Below are positions 46,157 to 57,717 of a DNA stretch of 64,000 bases, piece by piece (position 1 is the stretch's first letter; each line of letters begins with the position of its first letter). Where the stretch lies: positions 286,868,265 through 286,932,264 of the forward strand of contig JAUMIR010000003.1 of NCBI GenBank assembly GCA_030847615.1, in the 5' to 3' direction. Under the pieces are notes generated by a model. The model ran no database searches, was not told the origin of the DNA, and worked only from the letters and a program-made list of their open reading frames with translations. Both the position numbers and the translations under genes were made by a program. The stretch is from Gambelia wislizenii. Taxonomy: Eukaryota; Chordata; Lepidosauria; Squamata; Crotaphytidae.

Positions 46157-46388
46157 ATAGGATTGCATTGTTTATAGTGATCCATGCTTCCCTGTCAATT
46201 TTCTGACCAATGATGCTTGGTAATTCCCATATCAGTGAACCTGCAGTTAATCCATTCTGGGTTTTACTCTGAACTTTAAACGAAGTATCAAATGGACTGA
46301 AGCTATTTGGGGGAGAGGGCTCAGTATCTTCGATAGTTCTTTTAGTTTGGACTAAATCCTCAGTTGGGTTGACTCCCTCTCTGACATG

Positions 46389-46622
46389 GAGCCCTGGTGG
46401 CACAGTGCTTAAAGGCCAATACTTCAGCCACAACATTGTGAGTTTGATCTTGCGGAGCTCCAAGGTTCACTCAACCTTCCATCCTTTAATAGTTTGGTAA
46501 AATGAGTACCCAGCTTGTGGGGGGAAATTAGCTAACACACATTGGAAACCGCTTAATGTGGTGTAGCTGCTCTGAGAGCCTTTGTGGCTGAAGAATGGGT
46601 TCTGAATACCTAAATAAGTAAA
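46389..46622 (+). mobile_element. tRNA-derived SINE, GGAGCCCTGGTGGC head
   Basis: Starts GGAGCCCTGGTGGCACAGTG with an A-box-like TGGCACAGTGCTTA, a B-box-like GTGAGTTTGATCTT, then GGTAAAATGAGTACCCAGCT, GGGGGGAAATTAGC and AACCGCTTAATG. This order matches a squamate tRNA-derived (MIR/CORE-like) SINE as I remember it. Diverged, so it is not a functional tRNA. Confidence 0.85.
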
Positions 46623-47112
46623 TGGAGGCCACCTGCTGCCACAGATTCTATTTCTTTTTTAAAAAATTGTATCAGGTGGTTCCTTCTTTGTTTTTTGTTT
46701 TTTTCAAATTTATCTTTATTAAAACAATATCATTACTTACAGTATCTCATATAATAGTTGTGATTCAGTAATTATCCATGCTTTTTTTACACTGGACAGA
46801 AAAAATAATTATAAAAGTATATATTTAAAAAAAAATTTAAAAAATAAAATTTGTGATTCTCTTTCCATTCTATCAACCATATCACGTCGTTACATCTTTT
46901 TCTTAAAGGGAATGATTTATTTAAAAAATGTGGAGGCTTCCCTACTCCCACCCAGCTCAAACAGCAGGTTGAAGGAGCACAATCCAGATTGAGATCACAG
47001 TGGGTGAAAAAAAACTAGGTAAGACCCCATCCTCACCAAGGTCTCAGTATGGCATCCCTCACACTTGCAATATGCTTTTAAAAAGATGCCCACACCATTT
47101 CTAATTGTGTAT
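46623..47112. other. AT-rich stretch, possibly an antisense L1 3' end
   Basis: CAAATTTATCTTTATTAAAA near 46703, preceded by T-rich sequence, is the way antisense L1 tails begin. The assignment is weak. Confidence 0.3.
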
Positions 47113-48603
47113 ATGGTAGAATCAAAGAATCATAGAGTTGGAAGAAACCACAAGGGCCATCCAGTCCAACCCCCTGCCATGCAGGAATACGCAATCAAAT
47201 AACTCCCAACAGATAGCCATCCAACCTCTCTTTAAAGACCACCAAAGAAGGAGACTCCATCACACTCTGATGCAGTGCATTCCACTTCCAAACAGCTCTT
47301 AATGTCAGGAAGTTATTTCTAATGTTTAGGTAGAATCTGTTTTCCTGTAGTTTGAACCCATTGCTCCGTGTTCTAGCCTCTGGAGCAGGAGAAACAAGCT
47401 TGCTCCATCCTCAGTATGACATCCCTTCAGATATTTAAACATGGCTATCATGGCACCTCTCAACCTTCTCTTCTCCAAGCTAAACATACCCAGCTCCCCA
47501 AGCTGCTCCTCATAGGGTATGACTTCCATAATAATAATAATAATAAAATTTTATTTATATCATGCCCCTCTGCAACGCAATCGGGGCGGCTTACAATATA
47601 AAAACCCCATACTCACAATACCCTAGCCCACCCACCCCTTAAAATAATATTAAATTACAAAGGATTAAAAACATGCATTAATTAAAATATATATAAATTA
47701 GAAGAAAAAAATTTAAAACATACAATCGTAGCCTAGAAAGGGCAGCTGAGTCTTGGGCCGGGATAATTATTCAGGAAAGGCCTGCCGGAAAAGATCCGTC
47801 TTGACAGCTTTTTTAAAGCTGTCTAAGGTGGTAATAAGACGGATCTCGTCCGGCAGGCCATTCCATAATCTGGGAGCAGCAGCAGAGAAGGCCCTCTGGG
47901 AGGTCACCGACAGCCTTGTTTTCATAGGCTGTAACAGATTCCTCCCAGAGGACCGAAGTGTGCGGGGAGGGTCGTACGGAAGGAGGCGGTCCCGGAGGTA
48001 AGTTGGACCCAAGCCATGTAGGGCTTTAAAGGTCATAACCAACACCTTGTACTGTGCCCGGAAACTAATAGGAAGCCAGTGGAGAGCTTTTAGCACCGGT
48101 GTTATATGCTCTCTTCTGGGAACACCAGAAATCAACCTGGCTGCCATGTTCTGGACTAGTTGAAGTTTCTGAGTCAAGCACAAGGGTAGCCCCATGTAGA
48201 GCACATTACAGAAATCCAGACGGGAGGTTACCAGTGCATGTACCACAGTTTCAAGGTCCCTAGTTTCCAGGAAAGGGCGCAGCTGGCGCACCAGCCGAAG
48301 TTGATAACAGGCACTCCTGACCGTTGCATTTACCTGATTAGTCATCTGGAGCGACGGGTCCAGGAGCACCCCCAGACTGCGAACACAATCCTTGGAGGAG
48401 AGTGTAGTTCCATCCAGGATTGGAGTTTGTATTCCCAGACCTGGTTTTGGGCCTGTAACTGTTAGTACCTCCGTTTTGTCTGGATTCAGTCTCAATTTGT
48501 TTTTCCTCATCCAGTCCATTCCGGACCTTTAACCATTTTGGTCACCCTCCTTTGGACATATTCCATTTTGTCAATATTCTTCTTGAATTGTGGTGTCCAG
48601 AAC
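47113..48603 (-). mobile_element. CR1 LINE 3' end (copy C), split by an L2
   Basis: On the minus strand, 48603-48526 then 47522-47113 give the end of CR1 ORF2 ([42 protein letters not shown]) and the UTR with GGTTTCTTCCAACTCTATGA. The two halves join cleanly once the L2 is removed (GGTATGACTTCCA|GACCTTTAACC). Truncated and frameshifted. Confidence 0.88.
47523..48525 (-). pseudogene. L2 LINE reverse transcriptase C-terminus, inserted in CR1
   Basis: A 250-codon open frame (48519 to 47767, minus) reads MDWMRKNKLRLNPDKTEVLT, GVLLDPSLQMTNQVNATVRS, HALVTSRLDFCNVLYMGLPL, HITPVLKALHWLPISFRAQY and RAFSAAAPRLWNGLPDEIRL: the post-palm, thumb and C-terminal blocks of L2 ORF2. A UTR ends in GCCCCGATTGCGTTGCAGAG and ATT repeats (47523-47545). 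The polymerase core is absent because of 5' truncation. A short TTCC(A/G) duplication may flank it. The long open frame suggests fairly recent insertion. Confidence 0.92.
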
Positions 48604-49361
48604 TCATAGAATCATAGAATTGTAGAGTTGGGAGAGACCACGAGGGCCATCCAGTCCAACCCCCTGCCATGCAGGAATACACAATCAAATCATCACTGAC
48701 AGATGGCCATCCAGCCTCTGTTTAAAGACCTCTAAGGAAGGAGACCCCACCACACTCAGAGGGAGTGTGTTCCACTGCCGAACAGCTCCTACTGTCAAAA
48801 AGTTCCTCCTAACGTTGAGGTGGAATCTCTGTTCCTGGAGCTTGCATCTATTGTTCCATGTTATAGTCTCTGGAGCAGCAGAAAACAAGCTTGCTCCATC
48901 CTCAATGTGATACCCCTTCAAATACTTAAACAGGGCTATCGTATCGCCCCTTAACCATCTATTTTCCAGGCTAAACATACCCAGCTCCCTAAGTCTTTCC
49001 TCATAAGGCATGGTTTCCAGACCTTTCACCATTTTAGTCGTCCTCCTCTGGACACACGCCAATTTGTCAATATCCTTTTTGAATTGTGGTGCCCAGAACT
49101 GGACACAGTATTCTAGGTAAGGCCTGACCAAGGCAGAATATAGTGGCACTATGACTTCCCTTGATCAATACCCTGTGGCACCTCACTGGTCACATCTTTC
49201 CAAGACAAAGAGGAGCCACTGCTGAGCACTGTTTGGGTTCGGCTGGTCAACCAATTACAAATCCACTTAACAGTTAACTGGTCTAGCCCACACTTTACAA
49301 GCTTGTTTGCAAGAATATCATGGGGAACCTTGTCAAAGGCCTTAGTGAAATCAAGGCTGGT
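48604..49361 (-). pseudogene. CR1 LINE copy B with internal deletion
   Basis: Minus strand: [20 protein letters not shown] and GLDQLTVKWICNWLTSRTQT up to EVPQG (reverse transcriptase), then a jump near 49170 to [20 protein letters not shown] and on to a 154-codon C-terminal frame (49149-48685) ending [17 protein letters not shown]. The UTR closes with CAATTCTATGATTCTATGAG, the CR1 tail. The FADD block is deleted. Confidence 0.88.
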
Positions 49362-50570
49362 CACAATATTCCAGGTGAGGTCTGACCGAAGCAAAATAGA
49401 GTGGCACCATTACTTCCCTTGATCTAGTCACTATACTCCTATTAAACAGTTATTAATGCAGCCTACAATTGCATTGGCTTTTTTAGCTGTTGCATCACAC
49501 TGCTGACTCATGTTCAGCTTGTGGTCCACTAAGACTCCTAGATTCCTTTTGCATGTACAGCTATCAAGCTGGGCATCACCCATCCTATATCTGTGCATTT
49601 CATTTTTTACTGCGCAAGTGTAGTATCCTACATTTCTCTCTGTTGATATTAATTTTGTTAATTTTGGCCCAGATTTCTAATCTGTTCAGATCATTTTGAA
49701 TTCTGATCCTGTCCTCTGGGGTATTAACTACCCCTCCTAATTTGGTGTCATCTGCAAACTTGATAAGCATACCCTCTATTCCCTCATCCAAGTCATTGAT
49801 AAAGATGTTGAATAGCACTGGACCCAGGACAGAACCCTGTGGCACTCCACTGGTCACTTCTCTCCAGGATGAAGAGGAGCTATTGGTGACTACCCTTTGG
49901 GTTCAGTCAGTCAACCAATTACAAATCCACCTAACAGTTGCATTGTCTAGCCCACAGGTTACTAACCTTTTTGCAAGAATACCATGGGGGATCTTATCAA
50001 AAGCCTTACTGAAATCAAGATACACTACATCCACAGCACTCCCTTCATCTATCAAGTTTGTAACTCTATCAAAAAAGAGATAAGATTAGTCTGGCATGAC
50101 TTGTTTTTGTGAAATCCATGTTGACTTTTAGTGAGCACAGCATTCCTTTCTAAGCGCTTACAGACTGTTTAATGGTCTGCTCTAGAATCTTTCCTAGTAT
50201 TGATGTCAGGCTTATTGGGTGGTAATTATTTGGGTCTTCTCCCCCCTCTTTTAAACATGGGGACAACATTTGCCCTCTTCCAGTCTGCTGAGACCTCTCC
50301 TATTCTCCAGGAATTCTCAAAGATTATTGACAGTGGTTCTGAGATTACTTCTGCCAGTTCTTTTAATACCCTTGGATGAAGTTCATCTGGCCCTGGAGAC
50401 TTGAACTCATTTATACTGCCCAGATATTCCTGAACTACCTCTTTACCAATTCTGTGCTGTATTTCCCCTACTCATCTGCTTCATTTTCCCCGGGTTGAGC
50501 ACTGTTCCCCCTTTGGGAGAAGACTGAAGCAAAGAAGGTGTTAAGTAGTTCTAAGTTAGTTATCAGGCAT
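49362..50570 (-). pseudogene. CR1 LINE copy A, reverse transcriptase
   Basis: Minus strand gives, with stops, [79 protein letters not shown] and [20 protein letters not shown] (polymerase core with FADD), then VRPHLEYC, where it abuts copy B. 5'-truncated within the linker between endonuclease and polymerase. Confidence 0.9.
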
Positions 50571-53484
50571 TCATGAACTGATGCAGAACAGGAGCCCTCT
50601 TAATGTGAAAAGGCTTTCAATCTGGTGCAAAAATATTTGTCAGCACACAGTTGAGAATTAAGTAGGGATTGAGGTGTTGCATAAATCGTGTGTATTAGAA
50701 CTCTTTAAATGTGTGGATAATTGTAATATGCCATTTTTTAAAATTGCAAATCCAGATTACTCCATTTTAACTACACTTATGTAACAATATGATGTGTACT
50801 TTTTCCATTGTTCCTCAAGCACATTTGGAGAAGAATAGCATCCAATAAACTATGAATGATGTTCAAAAAATTAATTAGAACCAAACACCAAGCTCAGCTT
50901 ATTTATAGTTATTACATGTATGAATGACACTATATTTCTCCAGTAACCAGAAATATAAGTCCATGTAAGGTAATGTATATGAAAGATGCATGCACTATAT
51001 TTACTAAGATTTCTGAAAGTCAGTTTATAAATTATGGATCAAAAGATGAATCCATTTAAGAGATTATGGTTTGATAAATCAAGCAAACATGTAGCAGGAA
51101 GCAAAATATAAAACAGCATGAATCCTTTGCGTAATTGGTAGAGGAATAGATTTTGTTTATATTACATTGATGGAATCTCAACATGTTCTCAAAAGTGAGA
51201 GAAAAGGGAGAATGATGCCAATACCATTATATAACTATAGTGTCTCTTTCCCCTAAAACAATCATTTGGACATTGTATCAGAAGGCAAAAAGCCAAAGTG
51301 ATATTTTGAAATAGATTTTTGTACCTTCAAAAAGTATAACTGTCAAAGCCTACAATTTTTTTATAGAAAAACCAATCCAATTATATCTTTCAAACTCCAT
51401 ATCACTATTGAGTGCTGTTTTTTTCTGCTTTCATGTGAAGTTGACAATTAATGTACCCAGAAAAGAAAGTGAGCTGTCAGTTTCCAATGTCAACTAAGAT
51501 GAAAATCAAAGAAATGTGGTAGCTTGCCTCCAAAGAACCAAGCAAAACAACTGTATTTGCTTAATGGTCCTCAGCACTGATTCTGGAACGTGTTGTCTTT
51601 AGTGAAAACAAATCTTACAGCCAAATTTTGTTTTCAGGATGTACATGTGACTCCAAAGGGAGAATACAGTCCTCATGACATTATGTAACTTTATTTTGGA
51701 CTTTGCGTAATTATTGTTGACAGGCCTAAAGTACACATACACTTCCTTTCTTTTTCTCTGAAAACAATTCATATGAGTTGTCATATGAGTCAATATAACT
51801 GTAGCCTATACATGTTCTTAACACGTGCAATTTGAATTAAAAAACAAAACAAAACAAAACAAAACCCCAACAAAGTTAACACCAATTTCAGAGAAACTCA
51901 AAGCATTTAGGCAGCCATCTTAAGATACTGAGATTCAATAAAATGGACGTAACTTCAGACTTGACAATACATTGTATCTCATTCCCCTCACTTTAATAGA
52001 ATACTCACAGAATATGACACATACAACATATAAACCAATTGCATACAGGCAGCAGTACCCATTGCATCTTTTTTTTAAAAAAACCCTAATTGGTTCCACG
52101 TTCTCCTCAGGAAAAGGAATCAACTAACAAAGCAATTACACATGTGCATAGCTAGCTTTCTTATCCTGTGTTGCTAATATGCGTGAAAATTATGTTAGAG
52201 GATAATCAGTTGAGAATGAATATATTAATGAGATTGTTGCATTTTAATAGATCTACACAATATTTTGTTATATTTATGTATATTCAGAGCAAAAAGGGAA
52301 AAAAACTAATATGAAATATTTACTGCCTCCCCAGATTATTACAATCATAATACAGTATAAAGCTTTCTTTCTAGTTGATGCAGAATAGAATAGTGTCTTT
52401 CCATGACACAGGATCTCAAGTTTTATTTGGCATAAACTTTCAGTCCATTTCATTAGATGTCTGGAATATACCCTTAGTTGTCAGATATTTATATGTATAT
52501 GCTAGGATGAGTGTGTGAGAATAGCACAGTGGCACAATGGTAGCTTAATGGTGTCTTGTCGTTAAGAGGTGACAAGTATATCCTGGTACAGATAAACAGA
52601 TTAGCATGTGTTAGTGAAAAATCTTTGCAAAAGACAAATGTATGATACAAAGGCTCCAGAAAGACACAGGTGGGCAACTGTGCCAGGGAGGGAGTAGGGT
52701 CATTTCTACCTTCCTTCACACCTGGTGGACCACACTGCTGTGCCAAAATGAAGCTAGAAGTAATATGAAGTCTCATTTTAATTTTAATTTTTGGGTGATT
52801 TCCCTGCTTTTGGGGGAGGTTTGCAGAGGTGATGGGTTAAAGGGGACAAATCTGTGATGTTTTACAATAGTTTTGAGCAGTTCTTGAGCATTTGGGTATG
52901 GGATATTCACTGATTTCAGAAAAATGGCATCTGGGGGCTGGTGGGATGTCCTGAGAGGGGGACTTCAGGGGCTAGAACAAAAGGAGTTGGAGGCTGCATG
53001 CTCTGCTGGGTGAGAAATTGAAATCCGAAGGAACAGAGAGGAGGAAGAATATGGACAGACAATATTTCCTGAAGAGAGGAGTAAAATAAACAAAAGGTGG
53101 TAGTACAGACATCCTTGCTTTGCAGTACAATGCTTATTCAAGGCACAAGATATACAGCCCAATTTTTCTACAGTTTTTTTCTAGATGACATCTATCTTTA
53201 GAGTTCTTTAGTTCAAGGATGTCCACTTTTATTTTATTATGATGACCATACATCTTACTCTGGGGAAAAAAGTGATTTAAAGTACATTTCAAACAGCTCA
53301 TCGTGGCGAGGAAATCTGGATTTGCTGTCGACTAGATTGGGATCCCATTCCACTCTTGCGTGTTTCCTACATTAATTCTTCCTTGACCTGATCTTTTTGT
53401 GAAGTCTGTCTTGTTTAATGTCTTGCATTCTAGTAGGATTTGTTTTAACTTTAGGTCTTCTGTGTATGTGTGTGTGCATACACA
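50571..53484. other. No gene seen; AT-rich
   Basis: Includes an AAAAC array at 51840-51866. No repeat bodies or coding signatures are recognised. Confidence 0.45.
51840..51866. repeat. (AAAAC)n microsatellite
   Basis: Five perfect pentanucleotide units. Confidence 0.93.
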
Positions 53485-53720
53485 CATGTGCACACCTTCA
53501 AGTCATATGTCAAAGTATAGCGACCCCATGAATTTCATAGGGTTTTCTAGGGCAAGGAATATTCAGAAGTGGTTTTGATAGTTCCTTCCTCTGAAATATA
53601 GCCTTTAGCACCTGGTATTCATTGGTGGTCTCCCATCCAAGTAGTAACCAGTGCTGACCCTGCCTAGCTTCCATGATCATGCAGGATCTGGTGCCTTTAA
53701 GATATTTCGGCCAGGTCTCC
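53485..53720 (-). mobile_element. 5S rRNA-derived SINE
   Basis: Minus strand, from about 53715: TGATCATGGAAGCTAGGCAG, GGTTACTACTTGGATGGGAG, ACCACCAATGAATACCAGGT. This is the internal half of 5S rRNA (normal words GGAAGCTAAGCAGGG, TTAGTACTTGGATGGGAGACC, GGGAATACCGGGTGC) with about 15 percent change. It continues through AGAGGAAGGAACTATC into a tail GGGGTCGCTATAC and ATATGACTTGAAGGTG shared with the tRNA-headed SINE at 19036. So this is a 5S-headed SINE and not a 5S gene. Confidence 0.88.
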
Positions 53721-54787
53721 TGTGCATCTTCTTTATTCAGCAATATACTTCTTTTTCTTTATATTCATCCTCTCTCTTTGGCTTTTCTTCACAAATGAAG
53801 ATTCAGGAAGGACTCATCCCACGCTTTCTGCAAGCACACAGATGACTAAAAAGGCCCATCTGAGATAAACAAGTCTGGTTGCAGAAAGCACAGCAGAAGG
53901 TCTCCTTGGGTGATGATTCTGGGTCGTGATTCTTTCTGTGTTGTCATTTGTCTTCAAGACTTGTTCAGCGTGAGTTCTCAAATAAGGCTGCAGCATTGTG
54001 GATAATGCATCTCCATGCCTCCTGATGTGAGGCCAGGGTGGACCATGGTACTACATCTTGATTCCTATAGCATTCTGATTTTGTAATTATATGAGTCTGC
54101 TGCCTGTCACAGTCTGGGCTATTTCAACCTTGCTTTCTCCCAATCCACCTGTCTTTCCATTATAACCATAGCCTAATCCTGAGTTATTTTATAATAATGT
54201 TTGATAATGTTGGATCTGCCTATTGGCTTTGATTTGTTCAGACTGCTACTTCTGGCCTAGAAACCTGTTTGGATTGGCTTTTATGCTTTCCTCTGGCCTT
54301 AAGTTCCATGCTATTTTTTTGGCTCTTAGCCATTCTGTGTAGCTGGGATTTTGACTAAATCCTTCCCCAAATTATCTGGTAACAGTAGAAGGTGTAAATG
54401 CTTTTCTTTATTTCACAAAACCCAAAAATCCTAGAACAATGACCTGAGGTCCAGAATCCTGATCAACACTCTGCCATCCCTGTTGTTTGGTTTACAGAAC
54501 CATCTTTCCCATCGAAAATAAACCCAAGATAGAAACTGCATGATTGGTTACCTGCTGACAACTTTTCTGGGCACTCATGATTGAATAAAATGAGGAAGAG
54601 TAAGAAACCCCAATAAACAACCTATGACCTTTCTGCAGAGCCTACCAATAATATGTTATGACCTGACAGGGATTTGACAATCCAATGTGTCAGAATTATA
54701 GTGCTATTATTCCATTAACACTTTGTCCATTTTCTCTTATGCTTGAGTTCTTCTTCTGATGGATCTATGGATTGTAATAAATAAATA
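53721..54787. other. No gene seen
   Basis: No recognised feature. Confidence 0.45.
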
Positions 54788-54808
54788 GATGATGATGATG
54801 ATGATGAT
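54788..54808. repeat. (GAT)n microsatellite
   Basis: Seven GAT units, followed directly by the foldback element. Confidence 0.9.
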
Positions 54809-54814
54809 TTCCTA

Positions 54815-54960
54815 ACTGCCATGGTTCCATCCTATGGAATCCTGGAATTGAATTCTCAGGCAGAGTGCTCCAGTGCCTCATCAGACTACCAGTCCCATGA
54901 TTCCATAGGATGGAACCATGGCAATTAAAGTGGAATAACAGCACTATAATTGTGTAGTGT
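54815..54960. repeat. Palindromic foldback element, CCATGGTTCCATCCTATGG type
   Basis: GCCATGGTTCCATCCTATGG at about 54819 pairs with CCATAGGATGGAACCATGGC near 54904; the arms enclose about 65 bases. The right flank TTAAAGTGGAATAACAGCAC is also found in the relative at 37190-37345. Confidence 0.85.
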
Positions 54961-55141
54961 GAAAGCTACTCACTAGGCAGAGTAAACTGGCTGCCTCAGG
55001 TGGCAGATTCTGAAGTAGATATTGCTGTGTGTGCTAGGGTGATATTCTCAAGTACAAGCTTCCCACAACTTGAAGTGGGTTCAGAGGGATATGTAGCATA
55101 GCAATATCCTCATTACTTTATGAGACAAGACAAATCCATGA

Positions 55142-55573
55142 GCAGACAGTAGGGATGGAAAGAATATTCAAAAGTATTGGAAAAATGGTAAAAAAATGTG
55201 CTTCTTGGATGATGATGAGAATTTGGAATGATGATAAACTTCACAGTTTGGGACTTTGTGAAAAAATCACATTTTGTTTTTAAAGGAGAAAACAACATTT
55301 ATTGCTCGGAAAATAATATTAACAACAACAACACACAAACTTTGCACAGAATAGCTCCCCAACTATAGCATTTTATGTGCATAAAACAGCATTCTGTTCA
55401 GACGACAAAAATATTATTTTGTGCACAAAAGTCCATATGCAAATTTTGTGCAGAACATGTCTGAAGCCATGAAAAAATCATCCAAAAATGAGCAGCAGGA
55501 AGAAAATGGCTAACATTACTTATTGCTTCCTTTGAGAATGAAATTGGCAAAGAATTACATCCCTAGGAGATAG
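55142..55573. mobile_element. hAT-like non-autonomous element, TAGGGATG ends, copy 2
   Basis: Element 55150-55565 with TAGGGATGGAAAGAATATTC at the left and, complemented, TAGGGATGTAATTCTTTG at the right. Flanking octamers GCAGACAG and GGAGATAG agree at 6 of 8. Internal words CATTTTATGTGCATAAAA and TTTTGTGCACAAAA are palindromic. Same terminal family as 26234-26829. Confidence 0.75.
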
Positions 55574-57344
55574 ATTTGGAGGGGGAGGGAGAGCGTGAAC
55601 ATTCACTTTTAAAAGTAATTAGTTAGCATTATAATTCTTCAGTACAAAGACTAGTTTACAGACCTTTATAGATGCATTTGCTAATTTTTATCTTGGAATG
55701 GTTTATTTTCCCTTTTCTCAACTGTACCTGGAATGGTTACTTTATAGTTCTGAATGCTATGGGTGTTTGCCCAGAGGAAGCAATCAGAAAGGAAGGCAGC
55801 ATCTGAGGCCATCTGCTTACTTCCTAGCTTTCTACCCAGGAACCAAACAGAGAAGGAAATGCCCTCACTGTCCATCAGGATTAATTACTGAGAAGAAAGA
55901 CCCCTGAGATATTGTGCTTAAGAGTAACCCTTTTTGAAGAAAAGTTCTACCAAAACTGTCACCCACCTTTGTGACTCTGTTCAAAAATGGGCCTGCTCAA
56001 AGGGTAATTTTTTTAAAAGAAAATGTTTCTGTCCCTCTCCAAAGTGCTTTATATTTATCCCCTCTCTTTTTCTTCCCATACACTATTTCTGCCTTCAAAA
56101 AGCTCTGCCAAAAAGTATGGTCTGGCCTTATTTTGAAAAGAAAAGAAAAGGACTAAAATACCAGAGTCATCCGAGTATAACTGTTTGATTCAGCCAAGAG
56201 AATAGACTATAAAACTGCCGGAACTCCTATGCCACAGCAGCAATGATAGACTGTCCAGTAACAAATATCTAGGATATTTGAAAAAAGGTTTTATTTCATC
56301 AAGAAGTATATAGTCACTGAGACAGAATACCTGAGATACAAATGGTCTCTAGGAGAGTTCAGAAGACTTTTTAAGAAAAAGCACTTCACCTTACTGATGG
56401 CCTTGTAGCAACACTTTTAACCTATTGGTTTGAAAGTAGAAAGGAAGTGTCAAGATTGTAAAATATGCAATGTACACTAAAAGGAGTTAATTTACTGACA
56501 ATCTCCACTCCACAGCTCTCAATCCTACTGTAATTTCAAAGATAGCAATCAAACCTGGGTCATGTCAACATTTCAGATGATTCCTTCAGATGATTCCTTC
56601 AGTTATTGACCTCTCCCTGTTAAAATCTATCTATCTCAACTATTTTGCAGCTGTAATAATATATTCAGATGTCATATCCTACTTGTCTTTTTCAGCTACC
56701 GTTGTTTTAGAAAATGCCTGTCTTCAGATTTAATGTTTGGCAGTAATTCTAATTAGTGCTCGAAGCAATGACATTTCATGCTAAACATGAAGACATCTCT
56801 TGCTGATCCTTCATAGAGACTGTGTTTACGGGAACATCTCCTTTCTCTCAGTGATTTTTTTTTTAATCAAGGATTATATCCACAGATGGAAATTTGGAAT
56901 TACATTTTGCTGCACCTGGAAGGACAGCAACTAACTATTTCCAGTTAGACAAGCCATGTATAATCTGGGAAGTGTCATGAATCCTTTAATGAAATATAGT
57001 TTATCTTGCTAGGACCTGGAGCTTATTCCATTTTCTCTTCAGTTAACATCAAATATATTCAGCGGGTTAGTTAAAAATGCTTATCTGCATAAGTAGAGAA
57101 TAAGTGTGGTTGGAAAGCTGCGTAAAAGTTCCTGCAACAATATGGCTGAGGTCCAATGCTCTAATGTCTGCTGCTTCTATCAGTGGAACCAGGAGGGATA
57201 AATTTTTCCTCCCCCTGTATTTCCCTATGACTACTCAGCTAAAGCTTGGAAGTTATTCTTGGATGACAGCTTTGGAATCTCCCAGCCAGTGTGCACTACT
57301 CATAGAGGTGGGATGGGGAGTGGTACTCCAAAGAAAAAAATTGA
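55574..57344. other. Repeat-poor stretch, possible conserved non-coding DNA
   Basis: No transposon or exon is recognised. 56460-57080 in particular has balanced composition and TAATTCTAATTAG-like words. A 14-bp duplication (CAGATGATTCCTT) lies at about 56575-56602. Function is unproven. Confidence 0.3.
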
Positions 57345-57347
57345 ATT

Positions 57348-57445
57348 AGATTCTCCTTGTTTTTTTTCCTGGGCTGTGAGGCTGTGTTCTGGGTCAGAGT
57401 AGAATGGAATGGAATCCTTGTGGATCTTGGGAAGTCCATACAGTC
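57348..57445 (-). repeat. Inverted, internally deleted piece of the Penelope element
   Basis: 57403-57445 is the complement of 58162-58204 (reverse transcriptase block LYGLPKTHKDSIP) with one or two changes. 57350-57394 is the complement of the Penelope 3' tail at 59829-59871 (AACACGGCCTCACAGCCCAG). The two are joined at CTCTGACCCA, so the piece is a fusion of RT and tail in opposite orientation to the main copy. Confidence 0.88.
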
Positions 57446-57685
57446 TGGGGCAAAGACTGGGACAAAATTGACAACTTCACCTACAGAAAAATGGAAAAAG
57501 ATATGGTGATTCACACTGAAAGGCAGAAACAAAAAATTGACAAATGACACAAACACCAACAGAAACCTCTGTTGGACACATCACAGACTATTATCAACCT
57601 AACAGAATGGCAACTTTCAAAAGTATGTTTTAAATGCCGTAAGCTGCCCCGATTGCGTTTTGTAGAGGGGTTGGATACAAATAAA

Positions 57686-57717
<32 letters not shown>

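Noticed and set aside
46389..46470. tRNA gene
   Set aside because: A- and B-box-like words are present but no cloverleaf forms, and the sequence continues as a SINE.
47523..50570. Domesticated reverse transcriptase gene
   Set aside because: The frames belong to truncated L2 and CR1 copies with tails and frameshifts; no intact polymerase core.
53600..53720. 5S rRNA gene
   Set aside because: Only the internal half is 5S-like, it is diverged, lacks the 5' end, and continues into a SINE tail.
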